Origin: Ryuthela nishihirai
Lineage: Eukaryota > Arthropoda > Arachnida > Araneae > Heptathelidae
Assembly (NCBI GenBank): GCA_038380435.1
Contig: JAWZYU010000017.1
Location: 27,276,483 to 27,340,482, forward strand
Direction: 5' to 3'
Length of the DNA stretch: 64,000 nt
Numbering within the stretch: the first letter of the stretch is position 1; each line of letters opens with the position of its first letter. The notes beneath the pieces were generated by a model, which had not been told where the DNA came from, did not search any database, and saw only the letters and a list, made by a program, of their open reading frames with translations. A program made the position numbers and the translations under genes. Below, piece by piece: positions 40,446-52,039 of this stretch.

Positions 40446-40869
40446 GATACTAGTGGATGTATGTCCATTAGTATTAGTTTCGGACCTGCCTACGAACTCC
40501 AACAAACATCCCCCCCCCCCGACATCCTTTGGTAAAATCTTTGAAATCTCCTCACCAATAACAGAGCGAGATGTAGAATGCAAGATACTGTGCGCATGCG
40601 TGAGGTTACATACACCATGCATACTACTAACGTATCAATCAAATGTGCTGATATTTATGGGGTTTTATGATCTGAAACGAGGGCTTTTAACAAATTGACA
40701 CTTTTGTGAACTCTTTCCATGTTACATCACACTTGACTAAATATATATTTCAAAACTGCTTTAGAAGGCCTTAAGGATTGTTTCTAGGTTTCAGTTTAAT
40801 TTTTGAAGAATTCTTTTCGTGTCACGTATTGTATACATTCTATTTTTGCTGAAATGCTATTATATATAT

Positions 40870-40985
40870 ATTAGCAGGTTTACGAGGCGTTGCTCAGGTT
40901 TGAAACCTTGTAAAATGTAGAGTATATGACACTTCCCACTTCGCAGGCTTTTATTTGGCATAAATATCATTACACATGATGTCCT
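40870..40985. repeat. Fragment of the 8064-8713 dispersed repeat
   Basis: Shares the ACTTCCCACTTCG-AGGCTTT and ATCATTACA blocks with about 8085-8130. Confidence 0.4.
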
Positions 40986-40991
40986 TCCCCA

Positions 40992-41270
40992 CGGGGGGGC
41001 GGTTCAGTCGGTTGCGCGCTAGATATGTAATCTGCAGTTCCAAGGTTCGAGTACCAGATGGGTCAGCGTTAAGATTTATCTCCGCAAAACTCTCCACCTT
41101 CCCACGGTCAGTAGGGATATCGATGTGTTTGGATAGGCCGCCGTTCGTCGCACGGGACGTTATAATCCTTCTGCGGGAGAGCGATGCCTGTGAACTTTAA
41201 AGAACACACTAGATGGCCTTGACGGGAGATAACCATCTGTCTCCCAACAGCTGTTCCAATGGGTAACACC
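40992..41270 (+). mobile_element. SINE family 1, diverged and 3'-truncated copy
   Basis: tRNA-like head (GGTTCAGTCGGTTGCGCGCT, B box GGTTCGAGT) and GGGACGTTATA core; diverged more than the copies at 31092 and 43447. The 3' part is missing after the CAACAGCTGTTCCAATGGGT block. Confidence 0.8.
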
Positions 41271-41939
41271 CATTGGTAACAAAGGACCCAACCTCCCTTT
41301 CCAGTTCAAATTTCCTCCCTCTCTTTTAGGGGGGAAAAGAAATGGACATAGATCGATATCCATTATTCTCCCCTGGTCAAAAGTTTCTAAACCAAAAACC
41401 GAAATTTGCTCTCTCAGATAATCGAACTTTTCAAATCGCTTCGTACCCACCACAATTCCTCGGATATAATTTGCCAGGCATACGTAACTTTATAAGAAAG
41501 GAAAATTAACTATGGTCTGAGGTGTATAAAAATGTAAAGATACATAAATTATTATTATTAAACAAAATTATTTATTACTTAACATAATATTTAAAACATT
41601 TATTAATTATTTGTTTATGCTTTTATTAGCTTTTGCATATTTTTCAAATTAAATTAATGATTTTAACTTCCGATACAAATTTAGTTTTTGAATCTCGTGT
41701 TCTGCTCGTGCTTAATTAGAACTACTTCAGTATCTAAGGAGACTCGTGTTCTTGACTCAGCGAACTGAACAATGAGTTTACCACATGAAATCAGAAAGTA
41801 ATTAGTTTGATGCATTCATTATTTCAAATTTAATGGTGGTGACAGTTAACTTGAATAACTTCCAAATGTTAATATTTAATCACGCGAAATCAAAAAATAG
41901 TTTATATAATAAATAAATAAATATAATAAATATCCGCTC

Positions 41940-42113
41940 AACCAGCTGCTTGCCACAGAGGTCTGACAGGAGCCTATCAGTTTATATGCCATAGTAGAAG
42001 GTCTGAGAGGATGGCAGGACCTCAGCAGAAAAACGACACATACATCCATGCCTTACCCGGGGCTGGAACCCAGGTCCCTTAGATCAGTAGCCAAGCGCGC
42101 TAACAACTCGGCC
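41940..42113 (-). mobile_element. tRNA-derived SINE (family 2)
   Basis: On the minus strand: A-box-like GGCCGAGTTGTTAGCGCGC, B-box-like GGGTTCCAGCCC, then a tail with CTGCTGAGGTCCTGCC and CTATGGCATATAAACTG. The same tail and head occur on either side of LINE copy C. Confidence 0.75.
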
Positions 42114-42174
42114 ATAAGTTTGATGTATTTCTTTTTTCAAATTTATTAGTGGCAACAGTTATTTTGAATAACTT

Positions 42175-42265
42175 TCAACCGATAGTATTAAGTCTATGGG
42201 AATTTTGAGATATTCAAATACGCCCACCCCAATTTTGATTGACCCCAGGGAGTTCGCACTAGCCT
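42175..42265. repeat. Fragment of the 8460-8540 dispersed repeat
   Basis: Shares AAGTCTATGGG, ATTCAAAT-CGCCCACCC and GATTGACCCCAG-type blocks with 8475-8545. Confidence 0.5.
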
Positions 42266-42269
42266 GTAT

Positions 42270-43434
42270 TCGATATTTGCATATTTTTGAAATATTTGAC
42301 AGTATATTGCATATTTTAAATATATCGACAGTCAAGCATAGGTTTTGAGAGTGCAAGTAAGAAAGCTTGTGATGTTAATTAGTTTTTTATTCCAATTATT
42401 ACAGTATATGGTAAGTGGTGGATGAGAAAAATTATATAAGTCTACATCAGAACAAGTGCTGGAAATGGTTCCGTGAGCAGCAATATACGATTCACAATCG
42501 TCTTCTCATCGACAGTCAAACATAGTCTAAAAGTTCCGGAGTGCTCTTAATTTTTCGACAACCACACATGATACGCTCGTAAAGAGCTTCTTATTAGGAA
42601 TCGGGGTAGCGTAAACATCAACCTTAACGTGTCTCCATAAGAAGAAATCCAGTGGATTGAAACCGGGAGGGCATGCGATCCATGCAGTCAGTCCCCTTCT
42701 ACAAATCCAAAGGAGAGCATTCGTAGAGTGAGACCACGGGAGTGTCCTAACATTTACATCTGCTATGCCGTCAGATTAGCATTGTGCCTTTTGACAAACT
42801 TCCTTCTTACTTGCACTCTTAAAATAATCTATAACACGGAAGGGAAGAGTTTATGTCCCAATATTCATAGGAACGCTTTTCAACATTATGAGCAGTGCAA
42901 CACGTTCCTAAAGTTTGTCTAGAGCTTTCGGAAATCCTTTTAAGTGTTTCAGGTTGTGTGAGACAAATTGTTTCCCTATTCAGGCTTGGCCTCTCTAAAT
43001 ATCGAAATTATTTGAACTTGGGCTCAATGATTTTGAGCTCCAGCAGGCTCGGGATCTAAATGCTGATTCTAAACTAATATCACATACCAATGATAAAAGC
43101 GCTGATTTAGTTGATAATAATTTCAAAGCGAGGAAGGGTGTCATCAAATCTAGTTTACTTGATAAGATAAACAAGTTTTAGCTTCCTATTTTCTTTTGCG
43201 TTTAATATGAAATGAGTGATTCATTTTTATTTTTCACATTTTAGAACACACACAGAAAGACAGTTTTTAAATTTTAACATGATACTTTTTACTTTTTAGT
43301 GGAAACTTTGCATAAGACTTTGTACTGTAGAATACTAATCATCCCCTTGCCTCTAAAATGTAAATTAATATATTATTTGTGTTAGTCTGTAGGGATAAGC
43401 TTTTATTTGATTCATTATTCTATACAATCGACCT
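42270..43434. other. AT-rich stretch, nothing recognised
   Basis: Only short ORFs with no familiar motif. 42530-42720 has Tc1-like phrasing (AAGAAATCCAGTGGATTGAAACCG) that may be a very old transposon relic; not confident. Confidence 0.4.
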
Positions 43435-43446
43435 CCGTTAATATTA

Positions 43447-43811
43447 GCGTGCCAGGCTCGTAATCTGTAGTTCCCAGGTTCGAGTCCCAGCTGGGTCAGC
43501 GTTGAGATTTATCTCCGCAAAATTCCCCGCCCTGCCCACGGTCAGTAGGGGACACCGATGGGCTTGGAAAGGCCGCCGTCCGTCGGATGGGACGTTAAGC
43601 CGTGGCCCCGTGTGCGGGAGAGCCATACCCTGTGCACGTTAAAGAACACGCTGGATGGCCTTGACGGGAGACTACGATCTGTCTCCCAACAGCTGTCCCA
43701 GTGGGTGCCCTCCCCCAACCTTCTCTGAGCCTTCGGGGTCCATGTGACCTGGCCATTTAGCCCATGGTGTGCAAAAAAGTGCCGCTCAGAGGTAAAACAA
43801 CCCAACCCAAC
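43447..43811 (+). mobile_element. SINE family 1, 5'-truncated
   Basis: Starts within the head (GCGTGCCAGGCTCG), keeps the B box and entire core, ends in AACCC repeats. Flanked by a 12-bp target duplication CCGTTAATATTA (43435-43446, 43812-43823). Confidence 0.9.
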
Positions 43812-43962
43812 CCGTTAATATTATCTTTCTTTTCGGAATGCAGAAAGGATGTGCCACAATTCTTGCTAATCCATGACGCTATCAACGTCGCAAGTTTTTA
43901 TCTGAGATCTACACTGAAAGGATGATTTATTACCACCTAATAATTAACGATTTTTTACCCAC

Positions 43963-44870
43963 CTAATAATGTGGAGATCCACCTTTTGCCACAAGAACAC
44001 CAGCAATACGTCGTGGCATGGACTCTACCAGGTGTTGGAAACGTTAATCTGAACTACTGTTGTCCTGGCCCATGATTCCAGGAATGCCGTTGGTAAAGCG
44101 CATAGGGTTGCCGGTGGTGGGTTTCAAGCTCAATTCATTGCTCTACTTCGTGTCAGAGATGCTCAATAGGATACAGTTCCGTAGAGTGAGAGGTCAGTTG
44201 GAGGGTTGTGAACTCGCTGGAATGTTCTTCCAAACAATCCTCCACCAAACGGGAGTAATGACATGGGCATTGTCTTGTTGAAATGAGGAATCCTGTTGTG
44301 GGTATGGATAGCCATGATCAGGTGTAGGTAGAGTGCGTCAGCTTAGCCTTCTATGCTGATAGTTCTCTAAATAGGTACAAGGGGCCCCAAGGTGGAACAC
44401 AATAACACTCTCTAAAATATTACATTACCTCCATCTGCCTGCAAAACACCGACGACAGTTTGGATACACGTGCTCGTGTGATCTACGCCACTTACGCTAC
44501 ATCCCTCAGCAATCTTTAGTTGGAACCTCGATTTGTTGTAGGAAGCTACCCATTTCCAGTCTTCCATGGTCTATTGGCGATGTTCCTTCTCCCACTTCAA
44601 CCTCATTGACTGGTGTTGTGCTGTTAACAAGTGTACTCGATGTGGGTATCGGCTGCCATAGCCCAGTCGTGCAATCGTACGTCGAATGTTGTTTGCACAA
44701 ATCTTCGTAGCTGCTCCATTGTTGCGTGTAGACATTATCATCAGAATTGTGGCTATCTGTTCCGACGTTACGGTAAAGGAGAAGCGGCGCTCAGCTCAAC
44801 ATCAATGGCTCATGTTACTGCCATATTTTTCCTCATGGCTGCAGGATTTGTCGGTTTTGAAGTAGCGCTG
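43963..44870 (-). pseudogene. Tc1-like transposase remnant 1
   Basis: Minus strand ends with SMPRRIAGVLVAKGGSPHY before a stop, the typical Tc1 C-terminus. Upstream, across frameshifts, FQQDNAHV, YPIEHL and DWKWVAS-NKSRFQL blocks can be read. The catalytic acidic residues are in damaged context. Decayed. Confidence 0.75.
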
Positions 44871-45439
44871 GTACACGTTTGAAAGTTGAATATGGAAATC
44901 CCAGACCTTCTGCAGTCATGGAAACAGAGCACCCCACCTACCCAACACTGGCTATCTGTCCATGATTGTACTCGTCAGGCCTTGTTTACTCATCGTAACA
45001 GTCGCAGGTACGTTGTACTGCAGGTAGGTATCTGCCTTATTTGTAGATAGCAAAGGGTTTCTGATGGCCGCATTATTGTGGTAGAGTATGGCAGGTTTGT
45101 GGTGATATAAATGAATAAAATTATATTTTCATATGATGAAATAAATTATATTTTCAGTGTAATATGTTAAGTTCGGCTCTTTTGTTCATAAGGAGAAAGT
45201 TACCTATCTTAGCAGTAAAGGGGCCTGATGAGTCTCTTCTCTGAAAGCAGTGAGCCAAATTCAGGGGATACAGAGGATGACTTTGCTGGAAGATCACAGC
45301 CCCTAGTTAGATATATGTTTTTGGGGGTGGGAGGAAAGAAAGTAAAGAAGGATGATTTGTTCTTTTTTATCTCGTTTTCTTTGAAAACGAGATAATATGT
45401 AGTTTCGCTTTGTCGTCTGTCTATCTTTTCGTGTATAGA

Positions 45440-46340
45440 CATTGAACTTTTTTGTTTACAGAGATAAATAAAAAATTCCTTTTGTGTTGGATAGGTATTG
45501 ATGAAATATTACGATATGCATTTTCCGAAACTATCTTAAACTATAATTACTCCCTCTAGCGGTGGAAAGATTTGAAAATTCCAAAATTTCAGATGAATAT
45601 TCCAAGCGATGTATTTATGCTAGAAATTTGAAATTTTGGTAGTGTAATGTGGTCAGGAAATTTCCATGGCAAACAATAAGTTGACCACTTAAATACAGAG
45701 GAGTTGAAAAAACACACATTTTTAATTTTAGCAGATAATTGTTCGTTTTTAGAGATAAATGAAAAATTCTTTTTGGGCTAGGTAGGAATTAGTAAAATAT
45801 TACGAGTCACACATTTTAAATCTTCCGAAAAGTATAATTTCACTCTCTAACAGTGGAAAAATTTGCAAATTCCAAACTTTGAAAAAATATTGCAAACGAT
45901 GTATTTTAAGCTAGAAATTTTAAATTTTCGTAGTGAAACGTTAACGCTATGATGTTCCATTCACAACAATGAATTTACCTCTTAGACCCAGTAGAGGAAA
46001 AAACAATTATTTGTTTTATTAGATAATTGTTTGTATTGAAAGATAAAGGGAAAAAAAATCATTTTTAGGGTTAGATATGAATTGATGAAATAATATGATT
46101 CCCATTTTCGTAATCTTTCAAACGGTGAAATCCCTCTAACTGTGAAAAAGATTGATAATTCCAAAATTTCAAACGAATATTGGATCGATGTATTAATGAG
46201 AGAAATATGAAGGTTTGGTGGTGGAATGTGAACTTCATGAAGTTTCCATTGGAAACAATAAAAATGATAATTACAAAACTTTTTTAATGTGATTGATACT
46301 AATGAAATATTATAATTCGTATTTTTTAGAGATCACTGAA
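45440..46340. repeat. Three diverged tandem units of about 285 bp
   Basis: Units begin near 45458, 45748 and 46029, each with AGAGATAAAT-AAAAATT-like start, GATGAAATATTACGA, CTCCCTCTA-C-GTGGAAA and TGGTAGTG-AATGT blocks; a partial fourth starts near 46250. Satellite-like. Confidence 0.7.
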
Positions 46341-46379
46341 ATGATGAAACGTCAGAAATCTTTTTAGAGTTTTAGATGT

Positions 46380-46441
46380 GATGTGATAAAATGTGATGGG
46401 AAGGTTAGAAACCCTTTAACAATGGGCTTCCTGCTATCCCA
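46380..46441. repeat. 62-bp block shared with 61479-61540
   Basis: TGTGATAAAATGTGATGGGA followed by AGGTTAGAAACCCTT and GGGCTTCCTGCTATCCCAAA occurs almost exactly at both sites. Probably an end of one repeat family. Confidence 0.75.
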
Positions 46442-46805
46442 AACAAAGAATAGGACGTGTAAATCACAATGTAGAAAATAATAGTTTTCCTGAATTTTTA
46501 AAAGTTTCTACTTGTGCAGAGTAAACGTTCTGTGATCCAATATTCTTGGATCCCAATTTTCTTTCCTTTCTGCACCAAAATAGATTTCAAAAGCAACATT
46601 TAACACTGCAAACAAGGTATAAAAAATAACAGAATCAGAGTTTGTTTTCAGTTTCACCACAAAAATAGCCATGAAGTTATCACTTGAGATACTGGCCATT
46701 AGGGAAAGTTTGTACAAAAACTCATTTTTCTTGAACAGCCAATATTTCATATTTGTAGATTGAATTCCTCTTTTTTTTAAAGCGAAATCCCAGCAAAGTG
46801 CGAAT

Positions 46806-49800
46806 TCAGATTCTGTTTATTAAAGAACTTTCCTCTAAGAAACTTAGAAGCAGGGTCTGATTTTTTAATCTAGTGCTTTTACTGTAGCTTCTGCAGAGAA
46901 GAGATTTCATTGCTAAATCTTCATCAATAATCTTCTTCATCTTTTCCTTCAGATTTTGTCGTTGAAATTCATAGAGAGGACAATGTAGAAATACGTGAGA
47001 AATATTTTCTGGAGTATTACAGATGGCACAAAGTGGAGAGGTTTTTTTTGTTAATTTTGAAGAGCTTTTCATATAAAGCACAGTGATCAAGGTTAATTCT
47101 GAAAAGAGCTGTTTCTTGTCTTCTGCTCAGATGAGATGTTTGAAGTTGGGGTGGGGGATGAGGGCTATCAGAGATGCTGCGATAGATTATGACAACATTT
47201 TTGTGACTATTTCGAAAATGTTTAATCCATTCAGAGTGAATTATTCTATTTTCTCTAATGCAGAAATCTTTGTATGTTATGATGTTATATATGCTTGCGG
47301 TTTTCTGTAAGCTCTCTCTAGCAATTTTGTCTGCCTCTTCGTTTCCATATATTCCGATGTAGGTAGGAATCCACTGGAGACAATTTGGTTATTTTCTTCA
47401 ATATGTTTATTGCATTGCTATAATATTTCTGAAATTAATGAACAGTTAGAGGTAGAAAGTGAATCAGCTAGAAGAGCTTGGAGTGAAATCAGAATATTTT
47501 TCTGAATGAAAAGTGAATGCCCATTCAAGTGCCTTGAGGATAGCTCAAATTTAACCATTCATAATAGATGTTGGATTAGACAACGAAAATCCTTCTTTAA
47601 TAATGAGACCAGGAATGCAGAAAGCACAGGAATTCCAGTTTCATCACTTCCAGAACCATCACTAAAAATATGGCAAAAACCAGCATATCTCCCACCAATA
47701 TACTGCATTGTAAGAGCCCATAGTTCTTCAGCTGGGTAGTGATGCTTTGAAATAACGTCAGGGATGTAAGATAAAATATCTGGCCTAGAGATATTCCAAA
47801 TGGCAACTACACTTTTAAAAAGAATGGAATTTCTTCTAACGCTGAGTGGAGGTATGTCAGCTTCAGCAGCAGAGGGAAGGGTTGGAGATCTAGGAAGCAA
47901 TCCGAGACAACATCGTATAGTATTATTTTGGCAAGCTTCGTGGTTTCTGCACAAAGAATCGGATGCATTAATCTAAAGCTGGCGACCATACTCAAGAATC
48001 GGGCGTATTTAAACTTTGTAGAAAATTAGGAGAGTTTTACATTTAGCTTCCCATGATGTGCCAGTTAGATATGTCATCATATTTAATCTGCTATTAACTT
48101 TTTAGGAGACTAGATTAATTTGAGATTTCGAAATTTAATGATAGTCAAGAAGAACACCAAGGAATTTGTGTTCTTTAACAATTTCAATAGGCTGATTGTT
48201 AATCTGTAGTCTTAAAGGGAAGATCGTGGTCAGGAAATAATTGAACACTTAGGTTTATCTTGTGAAACTGAAAATCCCCATTCGTCTAAAAACTTATGGA
48301 CTTGATTGACTGTTATTTGTAGGTGCTTTTGAAGGATGTCAGGATCTGTGCTAGTAAACCAAACAGCCAAATCATCAGCAAAAATCGAATATTGAATATT
48401 TTTGTTTAAGCACTCTGGTAGGTCCTGAAGCATAATATCGAAAAGCACAGGGCTGAGAACGCTGCCCTACCAAACAATGTCAAAAGCATGTTGGATGTCG
48501 AAGAGAACCACAGTCACTTTTTGTTTTATGGAAAGAGCATTTTGTTACTCAGCAATTAGTTGAAGTAAATTATCTTGAGATGACATTCCTCTCCGAAAGC
48601 CCGTTTGGAAAGGAAATAGCTGTACAGAGGATTCAAAAAGACCAATTGAGTCGTAAAGTATCATCCTTACAAATACTTTTCCAAGACAAGAAGTCATTGA
48701 AACAGGTCTGTAGGAGCTAAGTAAATTACGTGGTTTCTTAGGTTTAGAATAGGAATAATTTGGGCTATTTTCCAGGTATCCGGAATTGTGCCTCTGTTCC
48801 AGCATTCATTAAATAGTTCCAATAAATGAATGAGTCCTTCCTGTGGATGGGATTTAATAATAGTATTTATTGGTGATGTTATTTGGTTCACAACTGCTCT
48901 TATTTTTTGATAGCAATTTCCAGTTCCCATAGGTTGAAAGGAGATTCAGATATTCTGGAGATAGCGGTAGCTTTTCCAAGACTGTTTCCATAAATTTGTA
49001 AATTTTATCTTTGCGATTTCTGAATGAATCAGAGGTAGGTAACTTGAAATAAGAAGAGAAATGATGGACGAAATATTCTGCTAGTTTCTCGGTTGTGCAA
49101 TTTAGAGCTATTGTAAGATGGGTCCAGATGGGAGTAGGTTTAGGAGCTGTTCCAATTTTCCTAATTTTCCTCCATATAGCTGACTGAGGAGTCTGGAAGT
49201 TAATATCCTTGCAAAGGTTTGCCACTGTTTTTTCTCAATATTTTTTGTTTCTCTTTAACTTTTAGCACAAACGTTTTGGTATTCTTCAATATCTTTAAAA
49301 TTTCCAGATCTTTTAGCTTTTCTTTCACTTCTTCTCCTATTTGCAATGCTCATTTTTACTTCTATAGCATAAGAACAAATTTTAAAGGGGGCTTTGATTT
49401 CTTTAGTGTTTTATTGATAGTTCCTGGAAAGAGAAGAAATAAATTCAATTAGATTAGACTGGTTGTTTTCATTTTGCAGTTCAAATGAGATATTTTCTTT
49501 GAATTGGAATCAACTAGTAACTTTCAAATGAGTTTAGATATTTTAGACCAAAAGTTAGCTAAAATTATGACTGGTAAATGATCGCTGCCAAGAGAATCGT
49601 GATGTGTTGTCCATGCAAAACCTTTGGAAAAGGGAGCTGAGACAAGGGAGAGTTCAATAGCACTTTCTCTTCCTGGAAGTTTGAAAAAAGGTAGGAGAGC
49701 CATCATTGAGCACTTTCTCTTCCTGGAAGTTTGAAAAAAGGTAGGAGAGCCATCATTGAGCACAACAAGGTTAAGATCCATGGTCAGGTTTTCCACAATG

Positions 49801-50310
49801 TTTCTTCATATGTCTGTAGTGTGGCATCCCCAAGTTCTACTGTGTGCATTTCAGTCGCCACAGATAAGCCATGGTTAGGGGCATTGATGCAAAGAGTTTT
49901 TGAAATCTTCTAACGAAACATCATATCCTGATTTATACAGTGAGATAATGCTGAAGGTAAAATCTTTAATTTTCTCTTGTACTGCTTCAATTTCGAGGAA
50001 TTGATTGCAACAGATCTCAATTGCAGCTTGGGGAAGTTTGGAGTGCAAATAGATAGCCTCCCTATTAGATCCGTCGTTTCTAGGTTTTGGAATAATTTTA
50101 GTTTTACAAATAATATGTATAAAACAGAAATTTGAAATATTTGTGGTAGTTTTAAGAGAGATTCCAAAAATAATCTACCGACTTTTCTGTGATAGGTATG
50201 GGGATTGAAACTTTTTAGATTTAAGAAATAAAACACGAATACTTTTAAGTTGTAAAATTACTAACGATTTGCCTTTTTCTCAAATTAAAACTTTTACGTA
50301 ATGAAAGAGC
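46806..50310 (-). mobile_element. I/Jockey-type LINE remnant with RNase H
   Basis: Reading leftward: endonuclease region (about 50240-49520, LICGD-NAH and GSDHLPVI), reverse transcriptase (48930-48230, with NECWNRGTIPDTWK, SSYRPVSMTS, QTGFRRGMSSQDNL and FADDLAVW), RNase H (about 47690-47600, IFSDGSGS), then a C-terminal Cys/His block (47010-46900, CAICNTPENISHVFLHCPLY). Many stops and frameshifts. The RNase H domain separates it from the RTE-like copies. Confidence 0.8.
49661..49760. repeat. Perfect 50-bp tandem duplication in the LINE endonuclease
   Basis: Two identical adjacent 50-bp units beginning CACTTTCTCTTCCTGG. 50 is not a multiple of 3, so it shifts the frame. Perfect identity makes it recent or an assembly artefact. 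Confidence 0.9.
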
Positions 50311-50549
50311 AGGTAAAGGAAAATCTTGTTTCTCTTTGAAAACGAGATTCTCATATGCATCAGAGGCGATATGCGTCCTTCTAGTTTTAGTTTATGATGA
50401 TCCAATATATAGAAGTCTTCATTTCGTACAAATCTTGTTACCATTGACTACTAGGTTGGAAAAACAAGTTAGAACAAATGTGTTTGTTTTAAAAAATAAA
50501 TTGTGTCCTAACTTTTAAATAAAAGGTTTTGCCACTGACTGAAAAAAAA

Positions 50550-50634
50550 AATATTTACAACTGCGCTTGTTTGGAAATATTAATAACCAAAGTATTAATG
50601 TTAATATTTCCAAACAAGCGAAGTTGTAAATATT
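50550..50634. repeat. Long hairpin, 34-bp arms
   Basis: Arms 50550-50583 and 50601-50634 pair with one mismatch around a 17-nt loop (core GCTTGTTTGGAAATATTAA). Confidence 0.85.
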
Positions 50635-51305
50635 CAAATGCTCATTGTTTATGCAAGAATTTAAAGACAGTTTATGTAAACGGGAGTTTCGTATAAGTTG
50701 AAATCATATTAATAAGGCTTTGAACTTTTTATATTACAAGTATTAAATACATGTTATATGTGATTAAGTCTTTATTATTTACTTTTGATTCATCACAGAA
50801 AACAAGAGCAACTAATCAGTGATATCAGCTCTTTGGAGTGACGGAAATAATTCTCAATGGCACTCAGCATTCAGAGCAAAATGCAAGAAAATTCATGTTT
50901 GTCGTTGATTATGAGAGACCTTCCAGAAGAATTTGTGAAGAAAGCAGAAGTAGAACTTGGAGAAACTTCTGAAAAGAGAGAGAAATGTATTATAGAACTG
51001 AGGAAGCTAATTCTTGGTAAGTTGATACGCGAAATGGAAATAAGTCATAGTTGAGAAATAAAAAATGGAGGAAAATAATAAAATTGTGCAAAATAATAAA
51101 TTTTACCAATCAAAATATTTTACATTAAAAATATACACAGATGTAAAAGTATGAAAATCGATAATAAGTAATGAAGCTCTTTGTGAAAGTTCTTTGCATA
51201 AAGCGTTACTAGATAAGCGAATTGACTGCATTTCAATTGTTTTGGAGAATTACAAGTTGATAATTTAAGAGGTAAAATTTGAAAACAGATGATAATCAGC
51301 AGTAT

Positions 51306-51671
51306 AGCAATCGTTCCACGTGCTGTGAGCAATTATTCCACGTAGTCTGAGCAATCATTCCACGTACTCTGAGCAATCATTCCACTTACTCTGAGCAAGC
51401 ATTCCACGTACTCTGAACTCGTACTCTTCCTCGTACTCTGAACGATCATTCCACGTACTCTGAACGATCATTCCACGTACTCTGAGCGATCATTCCACGT
51501 ACTCTGAACGACATTCCACGTACTCTGAACGATCATTCCACGTACTCTCAACCATCATTCCACGTATTCTGAACAATCATTCCATTTACTCTGAACAATT
51601 ATTACCCGTACTCTGAACAGTCATTCCACGTACTCTAAGCAATCATTCCACGTACTGTGAGCAATCATTCC
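51306..51671. repeat. 22-bp minisatellite, about 16 units
   Basis: Consensus ATTCCACGTACTCTGARCRA plus TC, with single-base variation and one disrupted stretch at 51410-51440. It abuts a Tc1 remnant at 51672. Confidence 0.92.
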
Positions 51672-52030
51672 ACTGAAGGATGTACCCATATTGCAGCCCA
51701 TGATTCCTGGACAGCCATCAGTAAAGCGTCCAGAGTTGCCAGTGGAGGTTTTCGGGTTCAAATGAATCGCTCTGCTTTGTCCCACAGATGCTCAATGGGG
51801 TTTAGATCCGGAGAGTGAGAGGGTCATTCGAGGTTTGTGAACTCACTAGAATACTCGAAATAGTCCTTCGCCAAACTCGAGTAATGAAATTGGGTGTTGT
51901 CTTCTTGAAAGGAACCATCCTGCTGTGGAAAGTGAGTAGCCATGAACAAGTGTTGGATGTTAGTGACCCCGATTTGGCTTTGAATGCGACAGCGGATCTA
52001 AACATTCCTCCTATTGTTACTCTCCAAAAT
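51672..52030 (-). pseudogene. Tc1-like transposase remnant 2
   Basis: Minus strand reads FMATHFPQQDGSFQEDNTQF, then SPDLNPIEHLWDKAERFI near 51790, the DDE-region signature of Tc1 transposases, with stops between. The C-terminus is missing at the minisatellite border. Confidence 0.75.
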
Positions 52031-52039
52031 AGCGCTATT

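Noticed and set aside
51306..51671. Regular 22-bp repeats suggestive of a CRISPR array
   Set aside because: Units are directly adjacent with no unique spacers, and the context is eukaryotic transposon DNA; it is a minisatellite.
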